A stretch of 64,000 nt of DNA from Pseudomonas veronii (GTDB lineage Bacteria; Pseudomonadota; Gammaproteobacteria; Pseudomonadales; Pseudomonadaceae): contig NZ_JYLL01000003.1 of the NCBI RefSeq assembly GCF_001439695.1, forward strand, positions 248,001-312,000, in the 5' to 3' direction. Within the stretch, counting starts at the first letter, position 1. Every line of letters starts with the position of its first letter. Below are positions 6,991 to 16,477 of the stretch, piece by piece. The notes beneath the pieces are model-generated. The model was given only the letters and a program-made list of their open reading frames with translations, had not been told where the DNA came from and did no database searches. The position numbers and the translations under genes were made by a program.

Positions 6991-9704
6991 CCGATCTGGC
7001 GCTGCACGCCACCGGCATCCAGCACCGCTACGGCAAACAACAGGCGCTGGTCGATATCGCCTTCAGCCTGCCCGCCGGCACGCGCTGCGGGCTGATCGGC
7101 CCGGATGGCGCCGGCAAGTCGAGCCTGCTGGGCTTGATCGCCGGGGTTAAAAAACTCCAGGACGGCCAACTGGAGGTGCTCGGCGGCTCCATCGCCAACC
7201 GCCGCCACCGCAACAGCCTGTACCCGCGCATCGCCTTCATGCCTCAAGGCCTGGGCGGCAACCTGTACCCCGAACTGTCCATCCGCGAAAACATCCGCTT
7301 CTTTGCGACGCTGTTCGGCCTGTCCAAAGCCGATTGCGACCAGCGCATGCACAACCTGCTGCTGGCCACCGACCTCGAGCGCTTCGCCGAACGGCCGGCC
7401 GGCAAACTCTCCGGCGGGATGAAGCAGAAACTCGGCCTGTGCTGCGCGCTGATCCACGACCCGGACCTGCTGATCCTCGACGAGCCCACCACCGGGGTCG
7501 ACCCGCTGTCCCGTCGGCGCTTCTGGGAGCTGGTCGAAACCGTGCGCAGCGAGCGCCCGCAACTGACGCTGCTGGTGGCCACGGCCTACATGGAAGAGGC
7601 CGAGCAGTTTGAGCATTGCCTGATGCTCGACCGCGGCAAACTGATCGCCGACGGTTTGAGCAGTGAGCTGGCGGCAGTGACCCCCAGCGGCAAACTGGAC
7701 GAAGCCTTCACCCACTTCCAGGGCGACAGCGCCCACGACAATCAGCCGCTGGTCATCCCGCCGCGCGCAGGCAACAACACCGATATCGCCATCGAAGCCC
7801 ACGACCTGACCCTGCGCTTTGGCGACTTCACTGCCGTCGATAAAGTCAGCTTCGCCATCGGCCGGGGCGAGATCTTCGGTTTTCTCGGCTCCAACGGCTG
7901 CGGCAAGACCACCACCATGAAAGTCCTCACCGGCCTGATGCCGGCCACCGAGGGCAGTGCCACGTTGCTGGGCAACCCGGTGAACGCCAAGGACCTGGCC
8001 ACCCGCAAGCGTGTGGGTTTCATGTCGCAGAGCTTTTCGCTGTATGGCGAACTCAGCGTGCTTCAGAACCTGGTGCTGCACGCGCAGTTGTTCGATTTGC
8101 CCAAAGTCGACAGCGGCAAGCGGATCGACGAGCTGATCCAGCGTTTCGACCTCAGCGAGGTGGCCGAGCAGCCGTCGGGCGAACTGCCCCTCGGCTTGCG
8201 TCAGCGCTTGTCGTTGGCCGTGGCGGTGCTGCATCGTCCTGAAGTGCTGATCCTCGATGAGCCGACCTCGGGCGTCGACCCGGCGGCGCGGGATGACTTC
8301 TGGCGGCTGCTGATCGAACTGTCGCGCGAACAAGGGGTGACGATCTTTCTGTCCACCCACTTCATGAACGAAGCCCAGCGTTGCGACCGCATCTCCCTGA
8401 TGCACGCCGGCAAGGTGCTCGCCTGCGACACGCCCGACGCGCTGCAGCAGCAATTCCACGGCGACACCCTCGAAGCCGCGTTCGTCACGTGCCTGGAGCA
8501 AGCCCAGGGCGAGGCCGAACCTACCGCGCCCACCGCCACCGTCAGCGAAACCAGCACGCCGCCGGTGAGCAAGCGCGGCTTCAGCCTGTCGCGCCTGCTG
8601 GCCGTGGCCAGCCGTGAAGGCAAGGAACTGCTGCGCGACAAGGTGCGTATGGCCTTCGCCCTGCTCGGGGCGATGTTCATGATGGTGATCTTCGGCTACG
8701 GCATTTCCCTGGACGTGGAAAACCTCGCCTTCGCCGTCTACGACCAGGACCAGACCCCGCAAAGCCGCGCCTACCTGGAGGCGTTTCGCGGCTCACGCTA
8801 TTTCGCCGAACAAACGCCGATCCAGGATGCCAACGAGCTGCACCGGCGCCTGCAACGTTCGGAAATCAAACTGGCCCTGGAAATCCCGCCCGGTTTTGGT
8901 CGTGACCTCTACGCCGGCCGCCAACCCAGCGTGGCGGCCTGGCTCGACGGCGGCATGCCGTTTCGCGCGGAAACCAGCCGGAACTATGTAGAAGCGGTCC
9001 ACCAGGCCAACCTGCAGCAACTGGCCGAGCTGAGCAGCCAGCCGCAGAACAGCCAAGGCGCGGCCAAGCTCGAAACCCGCTTTCGCTACAACCAGGATGT
9101 GGTCAGTGTGAACGCCATCGGCCCAGGCGTGATGGCACTGATCCTCGCCTTCATCCCGGCGATGCTCACCGCCCTGGGCATCGTGCGCGAAAAGGAGCTG
9201 GGTTCGATCACCAACTTCTACGCCACGCCCCTGACCCGCCTGGAATTCCTGCTGGGCAAACAGACCCCGTACCTGGCCGTGAGCCTGATCAACCTGGCGG
9301 TGCTGGTCGCGATGAACCGCTGGCTGTTCGGCGTGCCGTTCAAGGGCAGCGGCCTGACCCTGGCGTTCGGCGGCCTGCTGTACGTGCTCGCCACCACCAG
9401 CATGGGCCTGCTGATTTCCGCGTTCACCCGCACCCAGATCGCCGCGATCCTCGGCACCATGATCATCACCAGCCTGCCGACCATTCAGTTCTCCGGGCTG
9501 ATCGTGCCGCGTTCGTCCCTGGAAGGCGCGGCGGCGGTGATGGGCACGCTGTTTCCGGCGGGGCACTTTCTCGATATTGCGGTGGGCACGTTCACCAAGG
9601 CCCTCGACCTGCGGCAACTGTGGCCGCAGTGCCTGGCGCTGTTCGGGTTTTTCCTCGGGTTTACCGGGCTTAGCCTGATCATGCTGAAGAAGCAGGAGGC
9701 TTGA
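6987..9704 (+). CDS. rbbA: RbbA-like fused ABC transporter: two ATPase domains plus ABC-2 permease
   Basis: 905 aa from ATG 6987 (an in-frame ATG at 6969 adds six residues). First ATPase domain: Walker A GPDGAGKSS, signature LSGGMKQK, Walker B LLILDEPTTGVDP. Second: Walker A GSNGCGKTT, Walker B VLILDEPTSGVDP, but its signature reads LPLGLRQR instead of LSGGQ. The last about 370 residues are an ABC-2 permease with six predicted membrane helices around a large periplasmic loop. E. coli RbbA has been described as a ribosome-associated ATPase; with an adaptor and second permease alongside, drug or substrate export is the simpler reading. Confidence 0.9.
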   Translation: MTDLALHATGIQHRYGKQQALVDIAFSLPAGTRCGLIGPDGAGKSSLLGLIAGVKKLQDGQLEVLGGSIANRRHRNSLYPRIAFMPQGLGGNLYPELSIRENIRFFATLFGLSKADCDQRMHNLLLATDLERFAERPAGKLSGGMKQKLGLCCALIHDPDLLILDEPTTGVDPLSRRRFWELVETVRSERPQLTLLVATAYMEEAEQFEHCLMLDRGKLIADGLSSELAAVTPSGKLDEAFTHFQGDSAHDNQPLVIPPRAGNNTDIAIEAHDLTLRFGDFTAVDKVSFAIGRGEIFGFLGSNGCGKTTTMKVLTGLMPATEGSATLLGNPVNAKDLATRKRVGFMSQSFSLYGELSVLQNLVLHAQLFDLPKVDSGKRIDELIQRFDLSEVAEQPSGELPLGLRQRLSLAVAVLHRPEVLILDEPTSGVDPAARDDFWRLLIELSREQGVTIFLSTHFMNEAQRCDRISLMHAGKVLACDTPDALQQQFHGDTLEAAFVTCLEQAQGEAEPTAPTATVSETSTPPVSKRGFSLSRLLAVASREGKELLRDKVRMAFALLGAMFMMVIFGYGISLDVENLAFAVYDQDQTPQSRAYLEAFRGSRYFAEQTPIQDANELHRRLQRSEIKLALEIPPGFGRDLYAGRQPSVAAWLDGGMPFRAETSRNYVEAVHQANLQQLAELSSQPQNSQGAAKLETRFRYNQDVVSVNAIGPGVMALILAFIPAMLTALGIVREKELGSITNFYATPLTRLEFLLGKQTPYLAVSLINLAVLVAMNRWLFGVPFKGSGLTLAFGGLLYVLATTSMGLLISAFTRTQIAAILGTMIITSLPTIQFSGLIVPRSSLEGAAAVMGTLFPAGHFLDIAVGTFTKALDLRQLWPQCLALFGFFLGFTGLSLIMLKKQEA

Positions 9705-10822
9705 TGCATAAGTTCGCGCACATCCTGCGCCTGGGGATCAAGGAACTGACCAGCCTGCGCCACGACAGCGTGCTGCTGCTGTTTCTGTTCTACGCCTTCA
9801 CGGTCGCGATCTACATGCCCGCGGCCGGCTCGGTGATTGGCGTACACAACGCCAGCGTGGCGTTTGTCGACGAGGACCACAGCGCGATCTCGCGGCAGAT
9901 GGCCGAGGCGTTGCAGCCGCCCGAGTTCCAGTCACCCGTGCCGTTGGCGTATGACCAGTTGGATAAGGTCATGGACAGCGGCCAGTACACGTTCGTGATC
10001 AACGTACCGGCGAATTTCCAGGCCGACCTGTTAGCCGGTCGCGAGCCCGATGTGCAGGTGAACGTCGATGCCACGGCGATGAGCCAGGCGTTCATGGGCG
10101 CCGGCTACATCTCACGGATTTTCCAACGCGAGCTGCTGACCTACAGCGGCCAGGCCGACTCCGCCAGCAAAGCGCCGGCGTTGCTGACAACGCGGGCGCT
10201 GTTCAATACCAACCTGGAGGGCGGCTGGTTCCTCGCAGTCATCCAGATCGTCAACAACATCACCATCCTCGCCATCGTGCTCACCGGCACCGCGCTGCTG
10301 CGCGAGCGCGAACATGGCACCCTCGACCATTTGCTGGTGCTGCCGCTGACGGCGCTGGAAATCATGCTGGCGAAAATCTGGAGCAACCTGCTGGTGGTGG
10401 TGCTGTGTACCTGGGTGTCACTGGAAGTGGTGGTCAAGGGCATGCTCGGCGTGCCGCTGGCCGGGTCGCTGAGCCTGTTTCTGTTCGTGACCGCGCTGTA
10501 CCTGTTTGCCAGCACCGCCCTGGGGATCTTCCTCGCCACCCTCGCCCGCTCGACGCCGCAGTTCGGCTTGCTGGCAATCCCAGTGATCATCCCGATGCTG
10601 TTGCTCTCCGGCGGCAGCACGCCGCTGGACAGCATGCCCGAATGGTTGCAGTGGGTGATGCAGGCCTCGCCGTCGACGCACTTTGTGAGCCTGAGCGCGG
10701 CGATCCTGTTCCGCGATGCGGGCATGAGCGTGGTGTGGCCGGACATGCTGGCGCTGGCGGGAATTGGCTTGCTGTTCTTTTTGGTGGCGCTGGCGCGGTT
10801 CCGCAAGAGCCTGGCGTCTTGA
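9704..10822 (+). CDS. ABC-2 type permease (YhhJ-like)
   Basis: 372 aa from ATG 9704, which overlaps the preceding stop by one base (TGATG) and follows AGGAGG at 9694-9699. One N-terminal membrane helix (VLLLFLFYAFTVAIYMPA), a periplasmic domain of about 140 residues, then five or six helices in the C-terminal half including ALLREREHGTLDHLLVLP, the conserved ABC-2 cytoplasmic segment. It pairs with the permease domain fused to RbbA to form the membrane pore. Last gene of the three-gene operon; REP elements follow. Confidence 0.92.
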   Translation: MHKFAHILRLGIKELTSLRHDSVLLLFLFYAFTVAIYMPAAGSVIGVHNASVAFVDEDHSAISRQMAEALQPPEFQSPVPLAYDQLDKVMDSGQYTFVINVPANFQADLLAGREPDVQVNVDATAMSQAFMGAGYISRIFQRELLTYSGQADSASKAPALLTTRALFNTNLEGGWFLAVIQIVNNITILAIVLTGTALLREREHGTLDHLLVLPLTALEIMLAKIWSNLLVVVLCTWVSLEVVVKGMLGVPLAGSLSLFLFVTALYLFASTALGIFLATLARSTPQFGLLAIPVIIPMLLLSGGSTPLDSMPEWLQWVMQASPSTHFVSLSAAILFRDAGMSVVWPDMLALAGIGLLFFLVALARFRKSLAS

Positions 10823-10836
10823 GGTGCCTGCCCGGC

Positions 10837-10907
10837 CGCTATCGCAGGCAAGCCTGCTCTCACAGGTGGAACGCATTCCCTTGTGGGAGCGGGCTTGCTT
10901 GCGATCG
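10837..10907. repeat. Pair of inverted REP elements
   Basis: Two copies of the Pseudomonas REP core in opposite orientation: CGCAGGCAAGCCTGCTCTC (imperfect, 10843-10861) and TGTGGGAGCGGGCTTGCTTG (10882-10901). They fill the gap between the convergent export operon and the FliL-like gene and may act as a transcript end. Confidence 0.8.
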
Positions 10908-10918
10908 TCGCGCCGTGA

Positions 10919-11326
10919 CTATTGGATGATCAGGTTGTTGAACAACAGGTCTTCCACCACCGGCTTGCCGGTTTCGTCGTTCATCACTTGCTGGGTCTGC
11001 TTCAGGGCTTCCTGGCGCAGTTTTTCCTTACCCTCAACCGTGCTCATGGTCTCGTTGGTTTGCTGGGTGAACAGCGCCACCAGTTGATTACGAATCAACG
11101 CATCGTTGGCTTTGATGGCGGCGGCCGCTTCGGTGCCGGTCACGCGCAGAGCGATATCGGCCTTGTACACCTTGAGCTTGGACGTACCGTCCAAGCCATA
11201 GTTGCCCACGAACGGCGGGGCCAGGCTGATATAGCTGACCTTCGGCGCCTCGCCTTCTTTCGCCTCTTGCGCCTGGGCCGCCATTGGCAAGGTCAGGGCC
11301 AGCATCAACAGAATCCACGCTTTCAC
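10919..11326 (-). CDS. FliL-like exported protein
   Basis: 135 aa with a cleavable-looking signal peptide (MKAWILLMLALTLPMAAQAQ, 1-20). The mature part resembles the periplasmic domain of the flagellar stator-associated protein FliL (VSYISLAPPFVGNY, then a stomatin-like alpha/beta region and QQVMNDETGKPVVEDLLFNNLIIQ). True FliL keeps an uncleaved membrane helix and lies in a flagellar operon; neither is the case here, so this is a stand-alone paralogue of unknown role, at the same locus in P. aeruginosa as I recall. Confidence 0.82.
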   Translation of the reverse strand: MKAWILLMLALTLPMAAQAQEAKEGEAPKVSYISLAPPFVGNYGLDGTSKLKVYKADIALRVTGTEAAAAIKANDALIRNQLVALFTQQTNETMSTVEGKEKLRQEALKQTQQVMNDETGKPVVEDLLFNNLIIQ

Positions 11327-11476
11327 AGTTCATTCCTCACATTCGGTAGCCCAGTAGCATAACGCTAGCAAGGCAGAGCACAAGCTTATGGCGACTTATC
11401 AGGCCCGGGCATGCTCGTTGACCCACGGGCATACCCTCCTACACTTATCGGCCACGACACCAAAAGGAATAGTCCG

Positions 11477-12463
11477 ATGAAAGCTGTGCTGTGCAAAGCC
11501 TTCGGCCCCGCCGAAACCCTGGTGCTGGAAGACATCGCCAGCCCGGCGATCAAGAAGAACGAAATCCTGTTGGACGTGCATGCCGCCGGGGTCAACTTCC
11601 CGGACACGCTGATCATCGAGGGCAAGTACCAATTCAAGCCGCCGTTCCCGTTCTCGCCGGGTGGCGAAGCGGCGGGCGTGGTCAGTGAAGTGGGGGAAAA
11701 GGTCAGCCACCTGAAGGTTGGAGACCGCGTGATGGCCCTGACCGGCTGGGGCAGTTTTGCCGAGCAGGTCGCGGTGCCCGGCTATAACGTGCTGCCGATC
11801 CCGCCCAGCATGGGCTTCAACACCGCCGCCGCGTTCAGCATGACCTACGGCACCTCGATGCATGCGCTGAAGCAACGGGCCAACCTGCAACCCGGCGAAA
11901 CCTTGCTGGTCCTCGGCGCCTCCGGCGGCGTGGGCCTGGCTGCCGTGGAAATCGGCAAGGCCATGGGCGCCCGGGTCATCGCCGCCGCCAGCAGCGCCGA
12001 CAAACTGGCGGTGGCCAAGGCTGCCGGCGCCGATGAGCTGATCAACTACAGCGAAGCCAGCCTGAAAGATGAGGTCAAGCGTCTGACCGACGGGAACGGC
12101 GCCGACGTGATCTACGACCCGGTGGGCGGCGACTTGTTTGACCAGGCCATCCGCGCCATCGCCTGGAACGGCCGCCTGTTGGTGGTGGGTTTTGCCAGCG
12201 GGCGCATTCCGGAGCTGCCGGTGAACCTGGCGCTGCTCAAGGGCGCGGCCGTGGTCGGAGTGTTCTGGGGCGCGTTCGCCCAGCGCCAGCCGCAGGACAA
12301 TGCGGCAAACTTCCAGCAGCTGTTTGGTTGGTATGCCGAGGGCAAGTTGAAACCGCTGGTGTCGCAGGTGTATCCGCTGGAACAGGCGGCCCAGGCGATC
12401 AATGACCTGGGGCAGCGCAAGGCGGTGGGTAAGGTGGTCGTGCAAACCCGCCTGCCGAGGTGA
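11477..12463 (+). CDS. NADPH:quinone oxidoreductase, zinc-independent MDR family
   Basis: 328 aa from ATG 11477, preceded by AAGGA at 11463-11467. GroES-like N-terminal domain (MKAVLCKAFGPAETLVLEDI; PGGEAAGVVSEVGEKV) and a Rossmann domain with LGASGGVGLAAVEIGKAMGARVIAAASS (about residues 145-175), the NADPH-binding AxxGGxG of quinone oxidoreductase-type medium-chain reductases. The catalytic-zinc ligands of alcohol dehydrogenases are missing, as expected for QOR-type members. Substrate cannot be deduced. Confidence 0.9.
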   Translation: MKAVLCKAFGPAETLVLEDIASPAIKKNEILLDVHAAGVNFPDTLIIEGKYQFKPPFPFSPGGEAAGVVSEVGEKVSHLKVGDRVMALTGWGSFAEQVAVPGYNVLPIPPSMGFNTAAAFSMTYGTSMHALKQRANLQPGETLLVLGASGGVGLAAVEIGKAMGARVIAAASSADKLAVAKAAGADELINYSEASLKDEVKRLTDGNGADVIYDPVGGDLFDQAIRAIAWNGRLLVVGFASGRIPELPVNLALLKGAAVVGVFWGAFAQRQPQDNAANFQQLFGWYAEGKLKPLVSQVYPLEQAAQAINDLGQRKAVGKVVVQTRLPR

Positions 12464-12473
12464 AATGCGCTTG

Positions 12474-12490
12474 AATGTGGGAGGGGCGGT
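12474..12490 (+). repeat. Isolated REP half-element
   Basis: ATGTGGGAGGGGCGGTG matches one arm of the large REPIN at 30861-30977. No partner arm is present nearby. A short hairpin (CATGTTC/GAACATG, 12520-12538) follows, between convergent genes. Confidence 0.55.
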
Positions 12491-12568
12491 GTCCTCGACC
12501 ATCACCTGTCTATTCGCGACATGTTCGTAGAGAACATGCATTGGCTCATATTTCCTGCGTTTGGCGCG

Positions 12569-13222
12569 TTAATCGCCTGAGCAATCCTTGGCACAACGCT
12601 TGAGCCGCGCCTCCAGGTTTTTGTCTGGCATGGCGTGGCTGCGCAGGGCGTTGACGGTCTGCTCGACATAATCGCGCGTCGTGCCGTAACGCCCGCAAGC
12701 GCTTTGCAGCACGTGGCTGAGCACGATGTCGGGCAGATTGCCAGCGTAGCTCGGCAGGTGCCGCTCCAATACAAACCCCAATGCCTGCACCCGACTGCCA
12801 TCTTCCAGACGGCAACTGAGCCAGTGCGGCCGATAGGAGGGGTAAGGCATTTCGCGCTGCCACAAGGCGTACAGCGAGGCTTCTAACTGATCTTCCGGCA
12901 GGCGGTAGGCAAACCCGCTGCACGAGCCGCCACGATCCAGGCCGAACACCAACCCGGGCAACTCCGGCGTACCCCGATGCTCGTGGGACCACAGGTACAA
13001 ACCACGGTGATAGCCATGGACTCGCGCCCGAACCCGCTCGGTCGATGAACATTCCGGCCGCCAGATCAGCGAACCGTAAGCGAATAGCCAGACCGGCCCG
13101 CCCTTATGCCGGGCCATGGTGGCCTGCATCGAGTTCATCAACTGTTCGTGCGTGAGTTGCGGTCCCAGATCGAGCCGCGGAGGGTAAGCCAATTGCAAAA
13201 GATCGGATTCGATGGCGGTCAT
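12569..13222 (-). CDS. Gamma-glutamylcyclotransferase, ChaC family
   Basis: 217 aa. ChaC-type enzymes cleave glutathione to 5-oxoproline and Cys-Gly in the cytosol. The substrate-loop signature VWLFAYGSLIWRPE (about residues 44-57) is intact, followed by RARVHGYHRGLYLWSHEHRGTPELPGLVFGLDRGGSCSGFAYRLPE and a C-terminal helix. The N-terminal about 40 residues are a Pseudomonas-type extension. Divergent from the outer-membrane protein gene at 13463. Confidence 0.9.
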   Translation of the reverse strand: MTAIESDLLQLAYPPRLDLGPQLTHEQLMNSMQATMARHKGGPVWLFAYGSLIWRPECSSTERVRARVHGYHRGLYLWSHEHRGTPELPGLVFGLDRGGSCSGFAYRLPEDQLEASLYALWQREMPYPSYRPHWLSCRLEDGSRVQALGFVLERHLPSYAGNLPDIVLSHVLQSACGRYGTTRDYVEQTVNALRSHAMPDKNLEARLKRCAKDCSGD

Positions 13223-13462
13223 GGCGAAAAGTGGCTCGCCTCCTATGTGTTACCAATTGTTAGCAACTCTACCGTAATAAAACGCGCTGCTGTGACCATA
13301 CGGCAAAAAAGTACAATAGGCTGAACGACCACCGCATTCTCCAGAAGCAATCCCAGTATTTTCAGCTCCGGTTCAGCCCGGCAAAGCGCTTGACCGTCAA
13401 AATAGCGCAGCTGGCACGACTCAGTCGGTCACCCCTCACACCGATTACTCGAGGTCGCACCT

Positions 13463-13945
13463 ATGAAAAAATTACGATTGCCGGGCCTGCTGCTCCTGGC
13501 CCAGGCCACCACCGCTCTCGCTGTCGAAACCCCGCCCGTCGACGATGACAAGGGCTTCTGGTATGCGCAGACCAGCGTCTACACCCGGCACTTCTCCCCC
13601 GACCCGGACCACAACAACAACCAGGATTTGCTTGGCCTGGAGCGCAATGAAGCGTCAGGTTTGGTGTATGGGGCGGCGACGTTCCGCAACTCGTTCAGCC
13701 AACGCTCGTACTACGTCTACGCGGGCAAACGCTATGACATGACCGACTATCCGGTGTATCTGAAACTGACCGGCGGGGCGATCCAGGGCTATCGCGGCAA
13801 GTACCGCGACAAAATCCCGTTGAACCGTTTCGGCGTGGCGCCGGTGATCATACCGTCCGTGGGCACCCATTACGGGCCGGTGGCGGCGGAGTTGGTGCTG
13901 CTGGGGTTCAATGCGGCGATGATCACGACCGGCGTGCGTTTCTGA
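13463..13945 (+). CDS. Small predicted outer-membrane beta-barrel protein, unknown function
   Basis: 160 aa with a signal peptide (MKKLRLPGLLLLAQATTALA, 1-20). The mature protein has alternating aromatic and polar residues (GFWYAQTSVYTRHFSPDP, SYYVYAGKRYDM, YPVYLKLTGGAI) and ends in a C-terminal Phe after TTGVRF, the pattern of a small outer-membrane barrel. Size and the WYAQTSVYTRHF opening recall the PagP lipid A palmitoyltransferase fold, but I cannot confirm catalytic residues. A TACAAT -10-like box lies at 13311-13316. Possibly annotated elsewhere by neighbour as a glycerol-3-phosphate transporter, which its size rules out. Confidence 0.75.
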   Translation: MKKLRLPGLLLLAQATTALAVETPPVDDDKGFWYAQTSVYTRHFSPDPDHNNNQDLLGLERNEASGLVYGAATFRNSFSQRSYYVYAGKRYDMTDYPVYLKLTGGAIQGYRGKYRDKIPLNRFGVAPVIIPSVGTHYGPVAAELVLLGFNAAMITTGVRF

Positions 13946-13983
13946 CAGCAACGCCAGCTCCTCCACCAGAGCCGGCGTAGGTT

Positions 13984-14952
13984 TCAGGGCCGCGGGGCGT
14001 AGGCGAATACGTCGGCGCGCATCTGGTGTGCATCCATGCCCGCAGCCACCAGCGCATCCAATGTGCCGTAGATCATCGCCGGTGAACCGCTGGCGTAGAC
14101 ATGCACGCCTTTGAGGTCGTGGATGTCTTCGCACACCGCTTCATGCAACAGCCCACAGCGTCCTTCCCAGCCGCACAGGTCACTGACCACTTTGTGCAAG
14201 AACAGGTTGGGCAGCTGCTGCCATTGATCCCAATGCTCGATCTCGTAGAAATCTTCCGGACGCCGCACGCCCCAATACAGATGCACCGGGTGTTTGAAGC
14301 CGGTGGCGCGGCAGTGCTCGATCAGGCTGTGCATCTGCGCCATGCCGGTGCCCGCGGCGATCAGCACCAACGGCCCATCGGGCAGCTCGGCCAGGTGGGT
14401 ATCGCCAAACGGCAGCTCAATGCGGGCCATCCGGTTGCGCTGCAATTGCTCGATCAGATTGCGCGCGCTGTCCTCGCGGGCCAGCACGTGCAGTTCCAGT
14501 TCGCGTCCGGCGTGGGGCGCCGAAGCCAGGGAAAACGCCGACTTCTCGCCGTTATCCCGTTCAATCATCAGGTATTGCCCGGCGTGGTAACGCACGGCCT
14601 TGCCGGCCGGGGCGAGCAAGCGCACGCGCCATACATCGCCACCGACTTGCACGCATTCACTCACTTGGCACGACAACTTGCGCAACGGCAACTCTCCCGG
14701 CGCCAGCACGCCATCCCACAACACCACACAATCCTCCAGCGGCTCGGCGATGCAGGTGTAGAACTCCCCGTGGTCGCGTATTTCACCGGACTGCCGCACC
14801 CGGCCGTCCACCAACAGCGCCGCGCACACGTGGCACACGCCATTGCGACAGGCTTGCGGGCATTCGTAGCCCAGGCGGCGCGCACCTTCGAGGATTCGCT
14901 CACCGGGGACCAGCTCCAATACGGCGCCGGAAGGTTGCAGGGTCACACGCAT
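13984..14952 (-). CDS. [2Fe-2S] ferredoxin-FAD/NAD(P)H oxidoreductase coupled to ubiD
   Basis: 322 aa from ATG 14952, which overlaps the ubiD stop (ATGA). N-terminal plant-type ferredoxin domain with Cys ligands in CRNGVCHVC plus a distal YTC; then an FAD domain (GQYLMIERD, SAFSLASAP) and an NAD(P) domain (LVLIAAGTGMAQM; VYASGSPAMI). Such proteins are often labelled CDP-6-deoxy-3,4-glucoseen reductase, but there is no partner dehydratase or dideoxysugar gene here. Coupling to ubiD suggests electron supply to flavin or quinone chemistry; the true acceptor is unknown. Confidence 0.88.
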   Translation of the reverse strand: MRVTLQPSGAVLELVPGERILEGARRLGYECPQACRNGVCHVCAALLVDGRVRQSGEIRDHGEFYTCIAEPLEDCVVLWDGVLAPGELPLRKLSCQVSECVQVGGDVWRVRLLAPAGKAVRYHAGQYLMIERDNGEKSAFSLASAPHAGRELELHVLAREDSARNLIEQLQRNRMARIELPFGDTHLAELPDGPLVLIAAGTGMAQMHSLIEHCRATGFKHPVHLYWGVRRPEDFYEIEHWDQWQQLPNLFLHKVVSDLCGWEGRCGLLHEAVCEDIHDLKGVHVYASGSPAMIYGTLDALVAAGMDAHQMRADVFAYAPRP

Positions 14953-16418
14953 CAATCTATTCCCAACTCTTTCCAGATCGCATCGACACGCGCCGTCACG
15001 GCTTCGTCCTTGACGATCACCCTGCCCCACTCGCGGGTGGTCTCACCCGGCCATTTGTGCGTGGCATCCAGGCCCATCTTCGAGCCCAGGCCCGAGACCG
15101 GCGAGGCGAAGTCGAGGTAGTCGATCGGCGTGTTGTCGATCATCACCGTGTCGCGCTTGGGGTCCATGCGCGTGGTGATGGCCCAGATCACGTCGTTCCA
15201 GTCGCGGGCGTTGATGTCGTCGTCGGTGACGATAACGAACTTGGTGTACATGAACTGTCGCAAAAACGACCACACGCCGAGCATGACCCGCTTGGCATGG
15301 CCTGGGTACGACTTCTTCATGGTCACGATGGCCATGCGGTACGAACAGCCTTCCGGCGGCAGGTAGAAGTCGGTGATTTCCGGGAACTGCTTCTGCAGGA
15401 TCGGCACGAACACTTCGTTCAGCGCCACACCGAGAATCGCCGGCTCATCCGGCGGACGGCCGGTGTAGGTACTGTGGTAGATCGGCTTGATCCGATGAGT
15501 GATGCGCTCGACGGTGAACACCGGGAAGCTGTCGACTTCGTTGTAGTAGCCGGTGTGGTCGCCGTAGGGGCCTTCGTCGGCCATTTCGCCGGGGTGGATC
15601 ACGCCTTCGAGGATGATTTCCGCGGTGGCCGGCACTTGCAGGTCGTTGCCACGGCACTTCACCAGCTCGGTGCGGTTGCCGCGCAGCAGGCCGGCGAAGG
15701 CGTATTCGGACAGGCTGTCCGGCACCGGGGTCACGGCGCCGAGGATGGTGGCCGGGTCGGCGCCCAGGGCCACGGAGACCGGGAACGGCTTGCCGGGGTG
15801 CTTTTCGCACCATTCACGGAAGTCCAGCGCGCCGCCGCGGTGGCTCAGCCAACGCATGATCACCTTGTTGCGGCCGATCACTTGCTGACGGTAGATGCCG
15901 AGGTTCTGGCGATCCTTGTTCGGGCCCTTGGTGACGGTCAGGCCCCAGGTGATCAGCGGGCCGACATCGCCGGGCCAGCAGGTCTGCACCGGCAGCATGC
16001 CCAGGTCGACGTCATCGCCTTCGATGACCACTTCCTGGCACACCGCGTCCTTGACCACCTTGGGCGCCATGGCAATGATCTTGCGGAAGATCGGCAGCTT
16101 CGACCAGGCGTCCTTCAAGCCCTTGGGTGGCTCGGGCTCCTTGAGGAACGCCAGCAACTTGCCGATCTCGCGCAATTCGCTGACCGACTCGGCGCCCATG
16201 CCAAAGGCCACGCGATCGGGGGTGCCGAACAGGTTGCCGAGCACCGGGATATCAAAACCGGTCGGGTTCTCGAACAGCAGCGCCGGGCCCTTGTTGCGCA
16301 GGGTACGGTCGCAAATCTCAGTCATTTCCAGCACCGGCGAAACCGGCACGTGGATGCGTTTCAACTCTCCGCGCTGCTCAAGTTGCTGCACGAAATCCCG
16401 AAGATCCTTGAATTTCAT
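14952..16418 (-). CDS. ubiD: 4-hydroxy-3-polyprenylbenzoate decarboxylase UbiD
   Basis: 488 aa from ATG 16418 ([20 protein letters not shown], like E. coli UbiD; an in-frame ATG at 16430 adds four residues). Prenylated-FMN-dependent decarboxylase of ubiquinone synthesis; needs UbiX, not in this window. Motifs: [40 protein letters not shown] (cofactor binding), the catalytic E-(x)-R-E region around ECxx-like [24 protein letters not shown], and [18 protein letters not shown]. Third ubiquinone gene in the window, unlinked from ubiH/ubiI. Confidence 0.96.
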   Translation of the reverse strand: MKFKDLRDFVQQLEQRGELKRIHVPVSPVLEMTEICDRTLRNKGPALLFENPTGFDIPVLGNLFGTPDRVAFGMGAESVSELREIGKLLAFLKEPEPPKGLKDAWSKLPIFRKIIAMAPKVVKDAVCQEVVIEGDDVDLGMLPVQTCWPGDVGPLITWGLTVTKGPNKDRQNLGIYRQQVIGRNKVIMRWLSHRGGALDFREWCEKHPGKPFPVSVALGADPATILGAVTPVPDSLSEYAFAGLLRGNRTELVKCRGNDLQVPATAEIILEGVIHPGEMADEGPYGDHTGYYNEVDSFPVFTVERITHRIKPIYHSTYTGRPPDEPAILGVALNEVFVPILQKQFPEITDFYLPPEGCSYRMAIVTMKKSYPGHAKRVMLGVWSFLRQFMYTKFVIVTDDDINARDWNDVIWAITTRMDPKRDTVMIDNTPIDYLDFASPVSGLGSKMGLDATHKWPGETTREWGRVIVKDEAVTARVDAIWKELGID

Positions 16419-16477
16419 TAACCATGCCACCCGTAAAATAGGCGTACATCCTACCTGCTCTGAGGACGGCTGGCAGC

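Noticed and set aside
6945..8762. 605-codon minus-strand frame opposite rbbA
   Set aside because: Antisense shadow; no motif. The ATPase motifs on the plus strand are decisive.
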